Below, piece after piece: positions 8,964 to 17,558 of a stretch of DNA of 64,000 nt. The notes beneath the pieces were generated by a model. It saw only the letters and a list, made by a program, of their open reading frames with translations, was not told the origin of the DNA and searched no databases. Every line of letters starts with the position of its first letter. Within the stretch, counting starts at the first letter, position 1. The DNA is from Mariniblastus sp964414815 (GTDB lineage Bacteria > Planctomycetota > Planctomycetia > Pirellulales > Pirellulaceae), in the NCBI GenBank assembly GCA_964414815.1, contig CAYPXY010000001.1, forward strand, positions 336,177-400,176, given 5' to 3'. The position numbers and the translations under genes are program-made.

Positions 8964-9677
8964 ATGTCAACTTCCAACAAGTATACTTGCCCTGAATGTG
9001 ATCGCGAGTTCCTTTATCACGCGTCGAAGAGTGGAACCGGCGTTCCATGCCCGTCTTGTAGCCGTCCAATCGATTTGCCGCCCGGGTTGCCGGTGGTGCG
9101 ACAACGGCAAGAACTATCTGTTTCAAGGCAATCCACTGAAGTGGTGCCATTTAAACAGGTGCGTACCCCAGTTGATCCCAAAAAGATCATCTGGATCGCA
9201 TCGGGCGCCGTAGTGTTTCTGGCGATTGTTGTCGTAACGATGTGGCTGGATGGACTTGACGAAGTTGAGCGAGAACGAGCGGTGAGCAATGTAGCTACAT
9301 TTGTTATTCTTGTCGGCTCCTTCGTTATGATTGTGTTTGCCGTTCGATCCTATCTGCGTACAGAGTTCATGCGACCATCAGTAGCAATGAATCCTATACG
9401 ACACCGGAAGAATACCAATGTTGGTCTGCCAGCAACAGGACAATCGCAGATAAGACCGCTTCCGTTCCAGCATCTGGCTTGGGTCACAGTTGTTGTGGTT
9501 TTCAGCTTGATACTGGCGATATGGTTGAGCGGACGGGGTGGGCGATGGCATTCTATACCGAACTCAGGATCACCAAACTATCTCGAAAATTCGAGTTCAA
9601 TTGGCGGCAGAGTCTGGGTAAACGGCTACCACCGAAAAGATGGCACCTATGTGCGGGGGCACTATCGATCAAGATAA
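8964..9677 (+). CDS. Membrane protein with N-terminal zinc ribbon
   Basis: 237 residues from the ATG at 8964; the longer frame upstream is repeat DNA, so the later start is preferred. Residues 5-35 form a zinc ribbon (CPECDREF...GVPCPSCSRP) of the planctomycete-common type. Three hydrophobic segments follow (IIWIASGAVVFLAIVVVTMW, VATFVILVGSFVMIVFAV, and LAWVTVVVVFSLILAIWL). The C-terminus is a short Gly/Tyr/Arg-rich tail (VNGYHRKDGTYVRGHYRSR). It lies directly upstream of the VWA-phosphatase-kinase operon and may belong to the same functional unit, but nothing in the sequence proves it. Confidence 0.65.
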   Translation: MSTSNKYTCPECDREFLYHASKSGTGVPCPSCSRPIDLPPGLPVVRQRQELSVSRQSTEVVPFKQVRTPVDPKKIIWIASGAVVFLAIVVVTMWLDGLDEVERERAVSNVATFVILVGSFVMIVFAVRSYLRTEFMRPSVAMNPIRHRKNTNVGLPATGQSQIRPLPFQHLAWVTVVVVFSLILAIWLSGRGGRWHSIPNSGSPNYLENSSSIGGRVWVNGYHRKDGTYVRGHYRSR

Positions 9678-9792
9678 ATGTTGCAGGGCGTTGATTGTCT
9701 AGTCTTTGTTGGTCTATATTCAAGGCCAGCATCGTTCCCTTATTTCCACCAGGTCATCGAGACCTGAACAATTCACAAAAGCGATAAATCCA

Positions 9793-10494
9793 ATGAGCCA
9801 ATTACCGTTTGAAGAAAATGCAGGCGAACAATTTCCTTTCAGCATTCAGGAATTTGCAGACAATCCTGAACCTCGCGTGCCTTGCATCCTGATCCTTGAT
9901 GTGTCCGGTTCTATGGCAGGAGATCCGATTAGGCAGTTGAATGATGGACTGGTTTGCTACAAAGACGCACTGAGTGCGGACTCATTAGCTTCTAAGCGTG
10001 TCGAAATTTCCATAGTTACATTCGGTCTAAACGTAGAGATGCCTGTAGAATTCACAACTGTTGAGAATTTTTTCCCACCTAAACTTGATGCCCAAGGAAT
10101 GACACCTATGGGGCAGGCCGTAAACCTGGCCATCGACTCTCTCGAAGCCAGAAAACAGCAATACAAGGATGCGGGGATTTCGTACTATCGTCCTTGGCTA
10201 TTTCTGATTACGGATGGTGAACCAAATGACCCGAACTGGGAAACTGCCGCTAGGAGGGCTGTTGAAGGCGATAGGGCGAAATCTTTTTCGATGTTCTGTG
10301 TCGGTGTTGAAAACGCAAATTTTGAAACCTTAGCCAAGTTCAGCAACCGTGAACCATTGAGACTGCAAGGATTGGAGTTCAGAAAACTGTTCCTCTGGCT
10401 GTCGAGTTCCCAACAGACCGTATCTCGATCCACACCTGGCGACGAGGTTCCGCTAGAGAATCCAGCTGCGCCAAACGGCTGGGCTGTTGTATGA
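9793..10494 (+). CDS. terY: VWA-domain protein of the TerY-P triad
   Basis: 233 residues from the ATG at 9793. The von Willebrand A domain fills almost the whole protein. The MIDAS motif DVSGS is at residues 36-40, a conserved threonine follows in MTPMGQAV (about residue 101), and the third metal site is in FLITDGEPND. In TerY-P systems a VWA protein is encoded with a PP2C-type phosphatase and a protein kinase; the three genes here are coupled (4-nt and 20-nt overlaps). TerY-type triads have been linked to phage resistance and stress signalling. The gene sits inside a prophage, so a superinfection-exclusion role is plausible. Confidence 0.85.
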   Translation: MSQLPFEENAGEQFPFSIQEFADNPEPRVPCILILDVSGSMAGDPIRQLNDGLVCYKDALSADSLASKRVEISIVTFGLNVEMPVEFTTVENFFPPKLDAQGMTPMGQAVNLAIDSLEARKQQYKDAGISYYRPWLFLITDGEPNDPNWETAARRAVEGDRAKSFSMFCVGVENANFETLAKFSNREPLRLQGLEFRKLFLWLSSSQQTVSRSTPGDEVPLENPAAPNGWAVV

Positions 10495-11285
10495 CAGGTT
10501 CGTCAGGCAGTAAATGGAAGTGCGTGTTCGATTCTGTTCAAGGCACATCGCACAATGCAGACGACATTCCCTGTCAAGACTGTTGCCGAATAGGCAGTTA
10601 CTGGATTGGAACCGAAGAGATTCTAGTTGTTGCATGTGCCGACGGTGCCGGAAGTGCATCACTGTCTCACGAAGGGTCAGAAATTGCTTGTGACAAGTTT
10701 CTGGAGATTTGCGGAGAGTACATATCGCAAGCGAACCGACTTGAAAACGCGAGTGATGCCCAAGTAGCGGAGTGGTTGCGTACAATTCGGGAGTCGATAT
10801 TATTCCACGCAAGTTCAAAAGAAACCCTTCCTCGTGAATTTGCGACAACCCTGCTGGGCTGCGTCATTTCAGAAACACATGCGTTATTTGTTCAGATCGG
10901 TGATGGAGCGATTGTCTATCGGGGAGATGGTGATTTTGAGTGTGCTTTCTGGCCACAGTCAGGAGAGTACGCGAACATGACAAATTTTCTCACATCCGAT
11001 CTGTTTGAAGAGCAGTTCGAATGGAAGACTGTGAACTCGACAGTCAATGAACTTGTAGTGTTTACAGATGGCTTGGAGAGATTGGTTTTGAAATTCGAAG
11101 ACCGATCCGTATTTGCGCCTGCAGTTAAGCCGCTCTTGGAAAGTGTAAAATCATCGACTTCTGTTGAAGAGCTGTTCGTTCCGTTTAGAAGCTTTCTTAA
11201 TTCGAAAGCTGTAAACGACAGAACCGACGATGACAAGACCCTTGTCTTAGCCACACGTTTGAATCATGACGAAGCAAGCGTTTGA
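10491..11285 (+). CDS. PP2C-like phosphatase of the TerY-P triad
   Basis: A 264-residue PP2C-type serine/threonine phosphatase. Metal-binding signatures are visible: ADGAGSAS at residues 50-57, GDGA at 137-140, VFTDGLERL at 190-198 and a terminal TDDDKTLV near residue 250. Its start overlaps the terY stop (TATGAC) and its stop overlaps the kinase gene by 20 nt, so the three are expressed as one unit. In this triad the phosphatase presumably opposes the kinase encoded next. No transmembrane segment is seen, so it should be cytoplasmic. Confidence 0.85.
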   Translation: MTGSSGSKWKCVFDSVQGTSHNADDIPCQDCCRIGSYWIGTEEILVVACADGAGSASLSHEGSEIACDKFLEICGEYISQANRLENASDAQVAEWLRTIRESILFHASSKETLPREFATTLLGCVISETHALFVQIGDGAIVYRGDGDFECAFWPQSGEYANMTNFLTSDLFEEQFEWKTVNSTVNELVVFTDGLERLVLKFEDRSVFAPAVKPLLESVKSSTSVEELFVPFRSFLNSKAVNDRTDDDKTLVLATRLNHDEASV

Positions 11286-13224
11286 CCACCAAGGCCGTAA
11301 GATACTACTTGGAAATGAACTTGGGCGAGGTGGCGAAGGTGCTGTTTTCGAGATCGCTGGCAGCAAGGACTATGTCGCAAAGATTTACCACAAACTGACA
11401 CCGCCTGAAAAGTCTGAAAAGCTCAACTTGATGGTCTCACTTGGTGCGACTCATTTCAAAAGCTTTGCAGCATGGCCTGTAGCGACTCTGCATGATAAGC
11501 CATCCGGTTCAACCATAGGACTGGTGATGCCGAGGCTATCGGGGCTGAAGGAGATTCACGAACTCTATAGCCCTGCCCACAGAAAAATAGAGTTCCCAAA
11601 GGCGGACTGGAGATTTCTGATTCGCGTTGCCCGTAATTGTGCGGTCGCATTTCAGGCATTCCACTCCAAGGGGATTGTTCTTGGCGATGTGAATCAGGGA
11701 AATGTTCTAGTCTCTCCCCAAGCCACCATAGCGGTTATCGATTGTGATTCATTTCAGATTTCGGGAAATGGAAAGACCCACAAATGCCATGTCGGCGTAG
11801 CACATTTCAAGCCACCTGAACTGCCGAACTTTCGTGAACTGAGAACACCCAACCACGATAATTTTGGACTGGCCGTTCTCATTTTCCATTTGCTATTTAT
11901 GGGTCGCCATCCATATTCAGGGAGATACAGCGGCACAGGCGACATGTCGCTCGAACGAGCTATAGAGACTCATCGATTTGCTTTTGGCAAGGACGCAAAT
12001 CGATTGCAAATGGCTCCGCCTCCAAACTGCATTACCTTAACGGAATCAGGTTCGGAAATCGCAAGCTTATTTGAATCAGCGTTTAGAATTCCTCAGTCTG
12101 GCCATCTGCGCCCCAGTGCCGGTCAGTGGGGAAAGTCGCTTTCAAATCTGGAACAATCCATCCAGAAGTGTAGTCGCGATCCAGGGCACTACCATTCCAA
12201 GGAAGCCTCTTGCCCTTGGTGTCGAATTTACCGAGAGAGCAGAGTCAACTTCTTCGTCAACATTTCAATTGCATCACTTCAGCGATCAAATGTGGCATTT
12301 GATCTCAATAAAATATGGAGCGAAATTAACTCAATCCGAACGCCTGGGGAGCGATTCAGGCCGGTCAATCGCGATGCGATAAACCGATTAGTTCCAAGAC
12401 CTGTCCCTGACAGTATCGACCCAATGAAAGTTCCAAGGAGATTGGCTGGCTGGATCGCAATTGCTGGATCAGTCTTGTTAATCCCAGGATTACTTTATCC
12501 AGTTGCTGGAATTTTTGCAGCAGTTTTAGTTGTCGTGTTTGGAATCTGGTGGGCTATTCTTTGTTTCAAGACCCCCAAGAATACCGAAATTCGAGCGAGA
12601 ACCGCCAGCCTGAATGCCCACAAAGCGGAGCTTGATAAGATCCATCGTCACTTCGAGTATGTAAAATCATCTCGTCGAGACGCCTTCGAGAATGCGAAAA
12701 ACAAACTCATCAGTGCCAAGGATCGCTACGGGCGTCTGAATTCTGATCGAGCCGCCGAGCTGCATCGCTTCCAATCTCACGCCAGAGAAACTCAACTTCA
12801 AGACTATTTGGAGCGATGTTTTATCGCCAATGGCAATATTAAGGGGATCGGCGCCGCAAGAGTGGATATGCTGACGTCTTATGGAATCGAAACTGCGGCG
12901 GATATTACCGTGCAACGGGTCTTGGGTGTGCCTGGATTCGGGCCGTCACTAGCCACGTCACTTGTTGCGTGGCGACTGTCAAGAGAGGCGTCATTCAGGT
13001 TTGACCCAACGGCTGCCGTTCCGCCTGCCACTATTAGAAATCTCGAAATGAAATACGTCCAATTGAAGCTTGATTTGCAGGCCCTGCTGGAATCGGGTGC
13101 CTCAGAACTCGAAAAACTATCTAAAACCGCTGCATCTGAGTTGGTTTCGATAGACGAGCGGCTTGTCTTGTGCGAAATTAACGTTACCCAGGCAGAATTG
13201 GACTTAATGGTGACCAGAACTTAG
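11266..13224 (+). CDS. Protein kinase with zinc ribbon, two TM segments and helix-hairpin-helix (TerY-P triad)
   Basis: 652 residues. The kinase domain covers about residues 14-300: glycine loop GNELGRGGEGAVF, lysine K39, catalytic-loop GDVNQGNV (D141) and a DFG equivalent DCD at 159-161, both variant but with the aspartates kept. A zinc-binding cluster follows (C302, H308/H310, C316, C319). A pair of transmembrane helices spans residues 394-434, then a coiled coil (445-515) and a double helix-hairpin-helix (NIKGIGAARVDML, VPGFGPSLATSL; 524-568) that usually binds DNA. This layout matches the kinase of TerY-associated phosphorylation triads. The membrane pair plus HhH suggests it senses something at the membrane or on DNA. 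Confidence 0.85.
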   Translation: MTKQAFDHQGRKILLGNELGRGGEGAVFEIAGSKDYVAKIYHKLTPPEKSEKLNLMVSLGATHFKSFAAWPVATLHDKPSGSTIGLVMPRLSGLKEIHELYSPAHRKIEFPKADWRFLIRVARNCAVAFQAFHSKGIVLGDVNQGNVLVSPQATIAVIDCDSFQISGNGKTHKCHVGVAHFKPPELPNFRELRTPNHDNFGLAVLIFHLLFMGRHPYSGRYSGTGDMSLERAIETHRFAFGKDANRLQMAPPPNCITLTESGSEIASLFESAFRIPQSGHLRPSAGQWGKSLSNLEQSIQKCSRDPGHYHSKEASCPWCRIYRESRVNFFVNISIASLQRSNVAFDLNKIWSEINSIRTPGERFRPVNRDAINRLVPRPVPDSIDPMKVPRRLAGWIAIAGSVLLIPGLLYPVAGIFAAVLVVVFGIWWAILCFKTPKNTEIRARTASLNAHKAELDKIHRHFEYVKSSRRDAFENAKNKLISAKDRYGRLNSDRAAELHRFQSHARETQLQDYLERCFIANGNIKGIGAARVDMLTSYGIETAADITVQRVLGVPGFGPSLATSLVAWRLSREASFRFDPTAAVPPATIRNLEMKYVQLKLDLQALLESGASELEKLSKTAASELVSIDERLVLCEINVTQAELDLMVTRT

Positions 13225-13277
13225 TTGTCTGCGGGGTACGCTCAAATCATAATTAAGGAAAAACGAGGATAGTACAA

Positions 13278-14387
13278 ATGCTCAGAATTCTCTCATTACT
13301 TGTTGTATTGTTTTCCGGCTCCGATTTGTTTGGCCAGTCTGTCCATCGTCTTGACGATATGGTGGTCAAGCAAGTCATCGACGATCAAAGTGCCATCCTG
13401 ACGCTTGACGTCACGGATTACTGGTATCAAGGTGATGTAACCAATTGGGTCGATGATGACAATACCAAAACCTGTCGGTACGTGATCGCCGATGGAACGC
13501 ACCGATTTGAAACCGTCGCCGGCGGAACGCGGACTGTTCGCAAACTAAGGGACTTGACGAGAGATGAGATTAAAAAGCATGGACTGACTCCTATTGAAGA
13601 CGATAAAAATCCTGACGTGGTTCAGTTTGGCGAATTTGATGTTACTGTGGTTCAGGTGCTGAGCGATTCATCGGCACTCGTGACAATCCAGGGAATGCTT
13701 CCTGAAAATCAAACGATGTTCTACCGTGGACGAACTGACGGGTGGGTTGATAGCGAGTATCGAGCCATTCCGAAATCCAAAATGCATGGGATTCATCGCT
13801 ACAAATCGGTGTCCGGATCGACAAAGACGGTTCGTATTATCCAAGAGGCTACCGATGACGAATGGGCACAGCATCTCGAAAAACAAGAAGCCGAAAGAAT
13901 GAGGGCCGAGAATGAACTGGCTGTACAACAGGCAAAAAAAACGAAAAAAGAGTCCGATCTGCAAGACTGGAAATCTGTCGAGCATAAGATAGGCAATATT
14001 CGGCATAAGGACAAAACCGTCATCGCTACCGATGCAACCGTAGTCGGCTTTGTAGATTTAAGCAATTCCGACAAAGAGCTTTTACATCTGAAAGCAAACA
14101 CAACGTTTGAGCAAAATCACGCCATTTTCACTTCAAAAAAGCTAGACCAAAAGTTCGTTGCTGTTTCGGTGAATGTTCTGGACGACTCCATCAAAAAGAA
14201 GCTGAAACCCGCATTTGATAAAGCGATTGAAGTGCAAGAGTCAACCGGCGTTTCGTTTGCGGCGGCGTCAGGGATCGGCAAAATGGCGAAACAAGAAGTG
14301 GTCTATCCTGACAGACCGACATTAATCGATTCGAATTGGCGAAAATCGCCATCTGACAAGACCGGTACTATTTTGCGGACGCGATAA
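13278..14387 (+). CDS. Exported protein of unknown function
   Basis: 369 residues with a signal peptide at 1-20 (MLRILSLLVVLFSGSDLFGQ). Two related segments repeat (about residues 25-95 and 115-190), each containing a V-V/Q-V-L beta strand, a WVD motif and a closing TRTVRKL or TKTVRII motif. They are probably two copies of a small beta domain. A charged coiled coil follows (200-235), then a C-terminal domain with no recognised motif. It ends 2 nt from the convergent tape measure stop. It is 53 bp downstream of the TerY-P kinase on the same strand and may be a fourth member of that cargo operon. Confidence 0.6.
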   Translation: MLRILSLLVVLFSGSDLFGQSVHRLDDMVVKQVIDDQSAILTLDVTDYWYQGDVTNWVDDDNTKTCRYVIADGTHRFETVAGGTRTVRKLRDLTRDEIKKHGLTPIEDDKNPDVVQFGEFDVTVVQVLSDSSALVTIQGMLPENQTMFYRGRTDGWVDSEYRAIPKSKMHGIHRYKSVSGSTKTVRIIQEATDDEWAQHLEKQEAERMRAENELAVQQAKKTKKESDLQDWKSVEHKIGNIRHKDKTVIATDATVVGFVDLSNSDKELLHLKANTTFEQNHAIFTSKKLDQKFVAVSVNVLDDSIKKKLKPAFDKAIEVQESTGVSFAAASGIGKMAKQEVVYPDRPTLIDSNWRKSPSDKTGTILRTR

Positions 14388-14389
14388 TT

Positions 14390-16576
14390 TCAAGTTGTGC
14401 CCCATTTTGTGGCACTATTGATTTTCATTTCCTCGATTTTCTCTAGAATCTCGTTGTAGTTCGTGAGCATTGGCCTGATGGTTTCGTCCAGTTTGACCAG
14501 CAGATCTTTCATCTGATCTTCCGCTTGAGATTCGAGTGTGATTTTCAGTTCGTTTTTTGCGTTCACATCGAGCTTTAGTTGCTGCTCCTTCTCCTTTGCT
14601 TGCTCCAGTCGTTCGGCCAGTTTGTCGAGTATTCCGGACGGATCATTGGCCATCGCCTGTTGACGTTCTGCCGCCTTCACCTGTTCATCGTATAGAGAGA
14701 ATCCTTTCAGGTGTTTGGATTGCTCATACGAAAGCTCTCCCCCGGATTCGACTGTGTTGACTGCATCGCGAATACTGTCTTGTTCCTCCAGCGTTGCACC
14801 GGCCAATCGGCCTACCGCCGAATCGTATTCGGATTGTGCGGTTTTCCTTGCTTGTTCCGCTGTCGCCAAGGTTTGTTTTGCCGTTTCGAGCTGCTCTTTG
14901 GCAGCAGCAATTCCTTCTTGTGCTGCTCTGCCTGTTAATTCGACTCGCTCACGCTCGAGCTTTATAAGTTCATTGAGTGACGACGCACGTTGTTGTTCTG
15001 CATCGATGGCGGACTTCCCGCCTGAATTGAATGCTTCAAAACCTTGGGCCAACTGCTGTTTGAGATATTCAATCGACGAGTCGTTTTTCGCGGATTCAAG
15101 TGCGGTTCCTGAGAGTCCTGCCTTGCGATGACCGGCTCCGGATTCGAATTCATACTGACTACGAGCCGACTCACGTCTTATGCGCTCAAGCGGTGAGTAA
15201 AGATCGAATTGCTTGTCAAGAAACTTATCCGCTTCACGTCGCTTCGCCCGCTCTTCCTCCATCTTCTTGACGGCCTTGTCGGACTCATGAGCTGCTTTGA
15301 TGTCGTCGGCGCCCATCAACTGGCCGAGCGATGAATTCTCGAATAGGGATTGGAGACCCTTACCGACGATGCCAAGATTGTCTGTGAGACTGTAGAACGA
15401 CTTGACAACGCTTAGCTCTGCTTCAGCGATCTTGTTTGAGAACGAGTCGATGTTGTCAGCAGTCCCAGTAAACAACTCTTGAAGCACCTTCGCTGCGGCA
15501 CCGGCTCCCACCAGTGCAGCGGCAAACGCGGCAATAGGCACTGCGGCTGCCGCAATTCCTGCCCCGCCCGTTCCAACTGCCCCGGCTGCCGCTCCACCTG
15601 CTCCCATCGCACTGGCCGCTCCACCTGCCGTTCGCACGGCTGCCGCTGCTGTGGCCGCCTGCCGATATGACCGCCACATGTCCGTCGCTGCCTTGCCGGT
15701 ATTAATGACGCCTTTCATGCCTTGCACGACTGACTCGAACTTGGCGATCAACTGCATCGCCGCTTTGGCATCTTCTTCTTTGGCAACCGTTGCTAGTACG
15801 AAGCTTCTGGCAAGCTGAGTCGCACCGGTCATCATTCGCTGAGCGCTTGCCAAAAACTTGTTATTGGCGGCGGCAAGGCGATCCATCGCACGGGTGTACT
15901 CTTCGGTCGCCTGTTGGGATTCAGCAAGCTGCTCATTGACAGCGTCCAAAGCATCTTGTTCTGTCTGAAATGCTCTGGCCGATTCACCTGCTACCCATGT
16001 TTGCGTTTCGATTGCACTTGTCAGATCGGTGATATTGTTCAGAGCGGCTGCCGATCCATCATTGTTTTCGATGGCTTCCCAGAGTTGATCGTAGAGTCCA
16101 GCTAAAATTTCGGCTTCTCTGGCCAAGGCTTGTTGAGCTGTAGCTGCTCTTTGGGCGTGATCTGCCTGTTGGTGCAGCAACATGGCCACACGTTCCGCAG
16201 GATCGTACAACCCCGTGACGGCGGTTGTCAGATCGAGTATTTCATTCTGGGCATTATTGATCGCCTGCGGATCAAGAGCATTGAATCCTTCGCGGAGATT
16301 CGCAGCAAACTCTTCAGCTGCTGTCCAGTCGATACCAGCGGCGACATTCGCAAGTTCTTGTTGTGCAGCAGTTGTTTCTCGTAGTGCCTCAATGATGGCT
16401 TGAGAAGCTTGGAGTCTCGCTTCCTCAGTCTGCTGGACAATTGATTGTCCCTGCTGAACGGATTGGTTCAACTCCTCCTGTGCTTCCCTGATGCCCTGAA
16501 CCACCGCACTGGCTTGAGACTGATTTTCAGTGTCAGCGGTGACTCTCAAAACAACGTTTAGCGTGCGTTCGCTCAT
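14390..16576 (-). CDS. Tail tape measure protein
   Basis: 728 residues, almost entirely predicted coiled coil with a central hydrophobic Ala/Gly segment (around residues 310-370: AAAAAVRTAGGAASAMGAGG and GIAAAAVPIAAFAAALVGAG). Long alpha-helical proteins with a hydrophobic middle are typical of tape measures, which set tail length and cross the host membrane during DNA injection. It directly follows the two frameshift-linked assembly-chaperone frames (4-nt overlap with 16573-16971), the diagnostic position in long-tailed phages. 728 residues would predict a tail of roughly 100 nm by the usual scaling. Confidence 0.9.
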   Translation of the reverse strand: MSERTLNVVLRVTADTENQSQASAVVQGIREAQEELNQSVQQGQSIVQQTEEARLQASQAIIEALRETTAAQQELANVAAGIDWTAAEEFAANLREGFNALDPQAINNAQNEILDLTTAVTGLYDPAERVAMLLHQQADHAQRAATAQQALAREAEILAGLYDQLWEAIENNDGSAAALNNITDLTSAIETQTWVAGESARAFQTEQDALDAVNEQLAESQQATEEYTRAMDRLAAANNKFLASAQRMMTGATQLARSFVLATVAKEEDAKAAMQLIAKFESVVQGMKGVINTGKAATDMWRSYRQAATAAAAVRTAGGAASAMGAGGAAAGAVGTGGAGIAAAAVPIAAFAAALVGAGAAAKVLQELFTGTADNIDSFSNKIAEAELSVVKSFYSLTDNLGIVGKGLQSLFENSSLGQLMGADDIKAAHESDKAVKKMEEERAKRREADKFLDKQFDLYSPLERIRRESARSQYEFESGAGHRKAGLSGTALESAKNDSSIEYLKQQLAQGFEAFNSGGKSAIDAEQQRASSLNELIKLERERVELTGRAAQEGIAAAKEQLETAKQTLATAEQARKTAQSEYDSAVGRLAGATLEEQDSIRDAVNTVESGGELSYEQSKHLKGFSLYDEQVKAAERQQAMANDPSGILDKLAERLEQAKEKEQQLKLDVNAKNELKITLESQAEDQMKDLLVKLDETIRPMLTNYNEILEKIEEMKINSATKWGTT

Positions 16577-16971
16577 AGCATCCTCTTTGTCATGCTAACG
16601 GAAAACAGTTGTACCAATTCGCGGGTTCGAACCGAATCCTTATGGCTTTCGATGACCTGGTGGATCAAAGATAGATTGTGATTCAACAAGTCGTCGGAGT
16701 GCTTCAGGGAAGCCCCGTTGGTCGCCCTGCATTGCCAATAGATTTCCAGCGTTTTCAGGTTGGCTGCTGATAGTTCGTACAAATGAGCCAATTCGGGCGA
16801 CTTCTTCGGGCATCGCTCGCACGGAGTCCCTACGCCTTCGGGACGTGGAATTTCCACGCCCTTGCGTTTTTTAATCTTGCCAGTTTCTTCGTCAAACAAC
16901 CACCGCTTGCAGTCATCACACGAACGAAACGCGACCTGCGGATGATTCAGAAGCACCCGCAGGCCGTTCAT
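16573..16971 (-). CDS. Tail assembly chaperone, downstream frame (gpT-like)
   Basis: A 132-residue frame beginning MNGLRVLLNHPQVAF. It carries two cysteine pairs (SCDDC near residue 18 and CERC near residue 51), so it may bind zinc. Its start codon shares a base with the stop of 16971-17399 (TAATG). A slippery A-AAA-AAC heptamer just before that stop would allow ribosomes to slip back one base and continue into this frame, giving a gpG-gpT-type fusion. It could also be translated alone from the ATG. Its position immediately before the tape measure fits this role. Confidence 0.75.
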   Translation of the reverse strand: MNGLRVLLNHPQVAFRSCDDCKRWLFDEETGKIKKRKGVEIPRPEGVGTPCERCPKKSPELAHLYELSAANLKTLEIYWQCRATNGASLKHSDDLLNHNLSLIHQVIESHKDSVRTRELVQLFSVSMTKRML

Positions 16972-17399
16972 TAGTTTTTTTCCTGGTCATCCAGAGCGGA
17001 TTCAAGATCGGACGCCTGTTCATCCTGAGTCGATTTGTCAGCGAGTGGGTCAACGTCGCCGCTTTCCTTACGATACAAGATAACACTGGCCAGTCGCGAA
17101 AAGAGCGAATACTCAAGTCGCAGAAGATTGCGGACAGACACTTCGACGGGTTTTCCGAAAGAATCTTTGATGTCCCACGCTACGATTTTTGGGGCGAGAT
17201 ATCTAGCGACCAGCTTTTCAATGTCTTCGTTCTTTGAATACTTGTTTGATTCGTCGATGATTCTCGATCTCTCTTCGACCATCATCGGGCGGTAAGTGAA
17301 TCGCACCTCATCCGTGTGAACTGCCCCGCCAGGGTTTGATCCCGTAGTTGCTCTGAAATAACCGGAACGCTCGTAGCCGTCGTTGATGAAATTGGACAT
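16971..17399 (-). CDS. Tail assembly chaperone, upstream frame (gpG-like)
   Basis: A 142-residue protein. The core (residues 30-115) reads VRFTYRPMMVEERSRIID and VARYLAPKIVAWDI, the pattern of phage tail assembly chaperones. The C-terminus is acidic and ends QEKN. The last codons GAA AAA AAC TAA contain the frameshift heptamer. The upstream gap holds one of the five 20-bp operator palindromes (17449-17468), so this gene starts its own transcription unit with 16573-16971 and the tape measure. The chaperone binds the tape measure during tail assembly. Confidence 0.8.
   Translation of the reverse strand: MSNFINDGYERSGYFRATTGSNPGGAVHTDEVRFTYRPMMVEERSRIIDESNKYSKNEDIEKLVARYLAPKIVAWDIKDSFGKPVEVSVRNLLRLEYSLFSRLASVILYRKESGDVDPLADKSTQDEQASDLESALDDQEKN
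16974..16980 (-). promoter_or_regulatory. Programmed -1 ribosomal frameshift site (slippery A-AAA-AAC)
   Basis: Read on the minus strand, the last codons of 16971-17399 are CAG GAA AAA AAC TAA. The heptamer A AAA AAC is in the correct phase for -1 slippage, and the -1 frame continues CTA ATG AAC GGC directly into the 16573-16971 frame. This is the standard expression strategy of tail assembly chaperone pairs such as lambda G and GT. No ribosome measurement is available; the phase, position and gene context are all visible in the sequence. Confidence 0.85.
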
Positions 17400-17448
17400 G
17401 GAATTTGAATCCTATTTAGCTGGAACTGTCAAAATGAACAGAAACCAA

Positions 17449-17468
17449 AGTATCACTGTAATGATACT
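17449..17468. promoter_or_regulatory. Phage operator palindrome, copy 1
   Basis: The sequence AGTATCACTG-TAATGATACT is an imperfect palindrome with outer arms AGTATCA/TGATACT. It is 50 bp upstream of the tail-chaperone start at 17399. It shares its pattern, RGTATCATTNNAATGATACT, with sites at 26422, 31726, 35078 and 35142. Copy 1 differs from that consensus at one position in the left arm. Confidence 0.8.
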
Positions 17469-17558
17469 CCGTCAACTTGACTTCATATCGTTCGGTAGTC
17501 CGGAGACTTGAGCAGTGTCGGTTTGATATCTTCCCAGCCTTTGGCCTTGGTGGAAGAG

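Noticed and set aside
8683..9150. 155-residue minus-strand frame across repeat copy A
   Set aside because: Covers the repeat and the antisense of the zinc-ribbon gene at 8964; no support.
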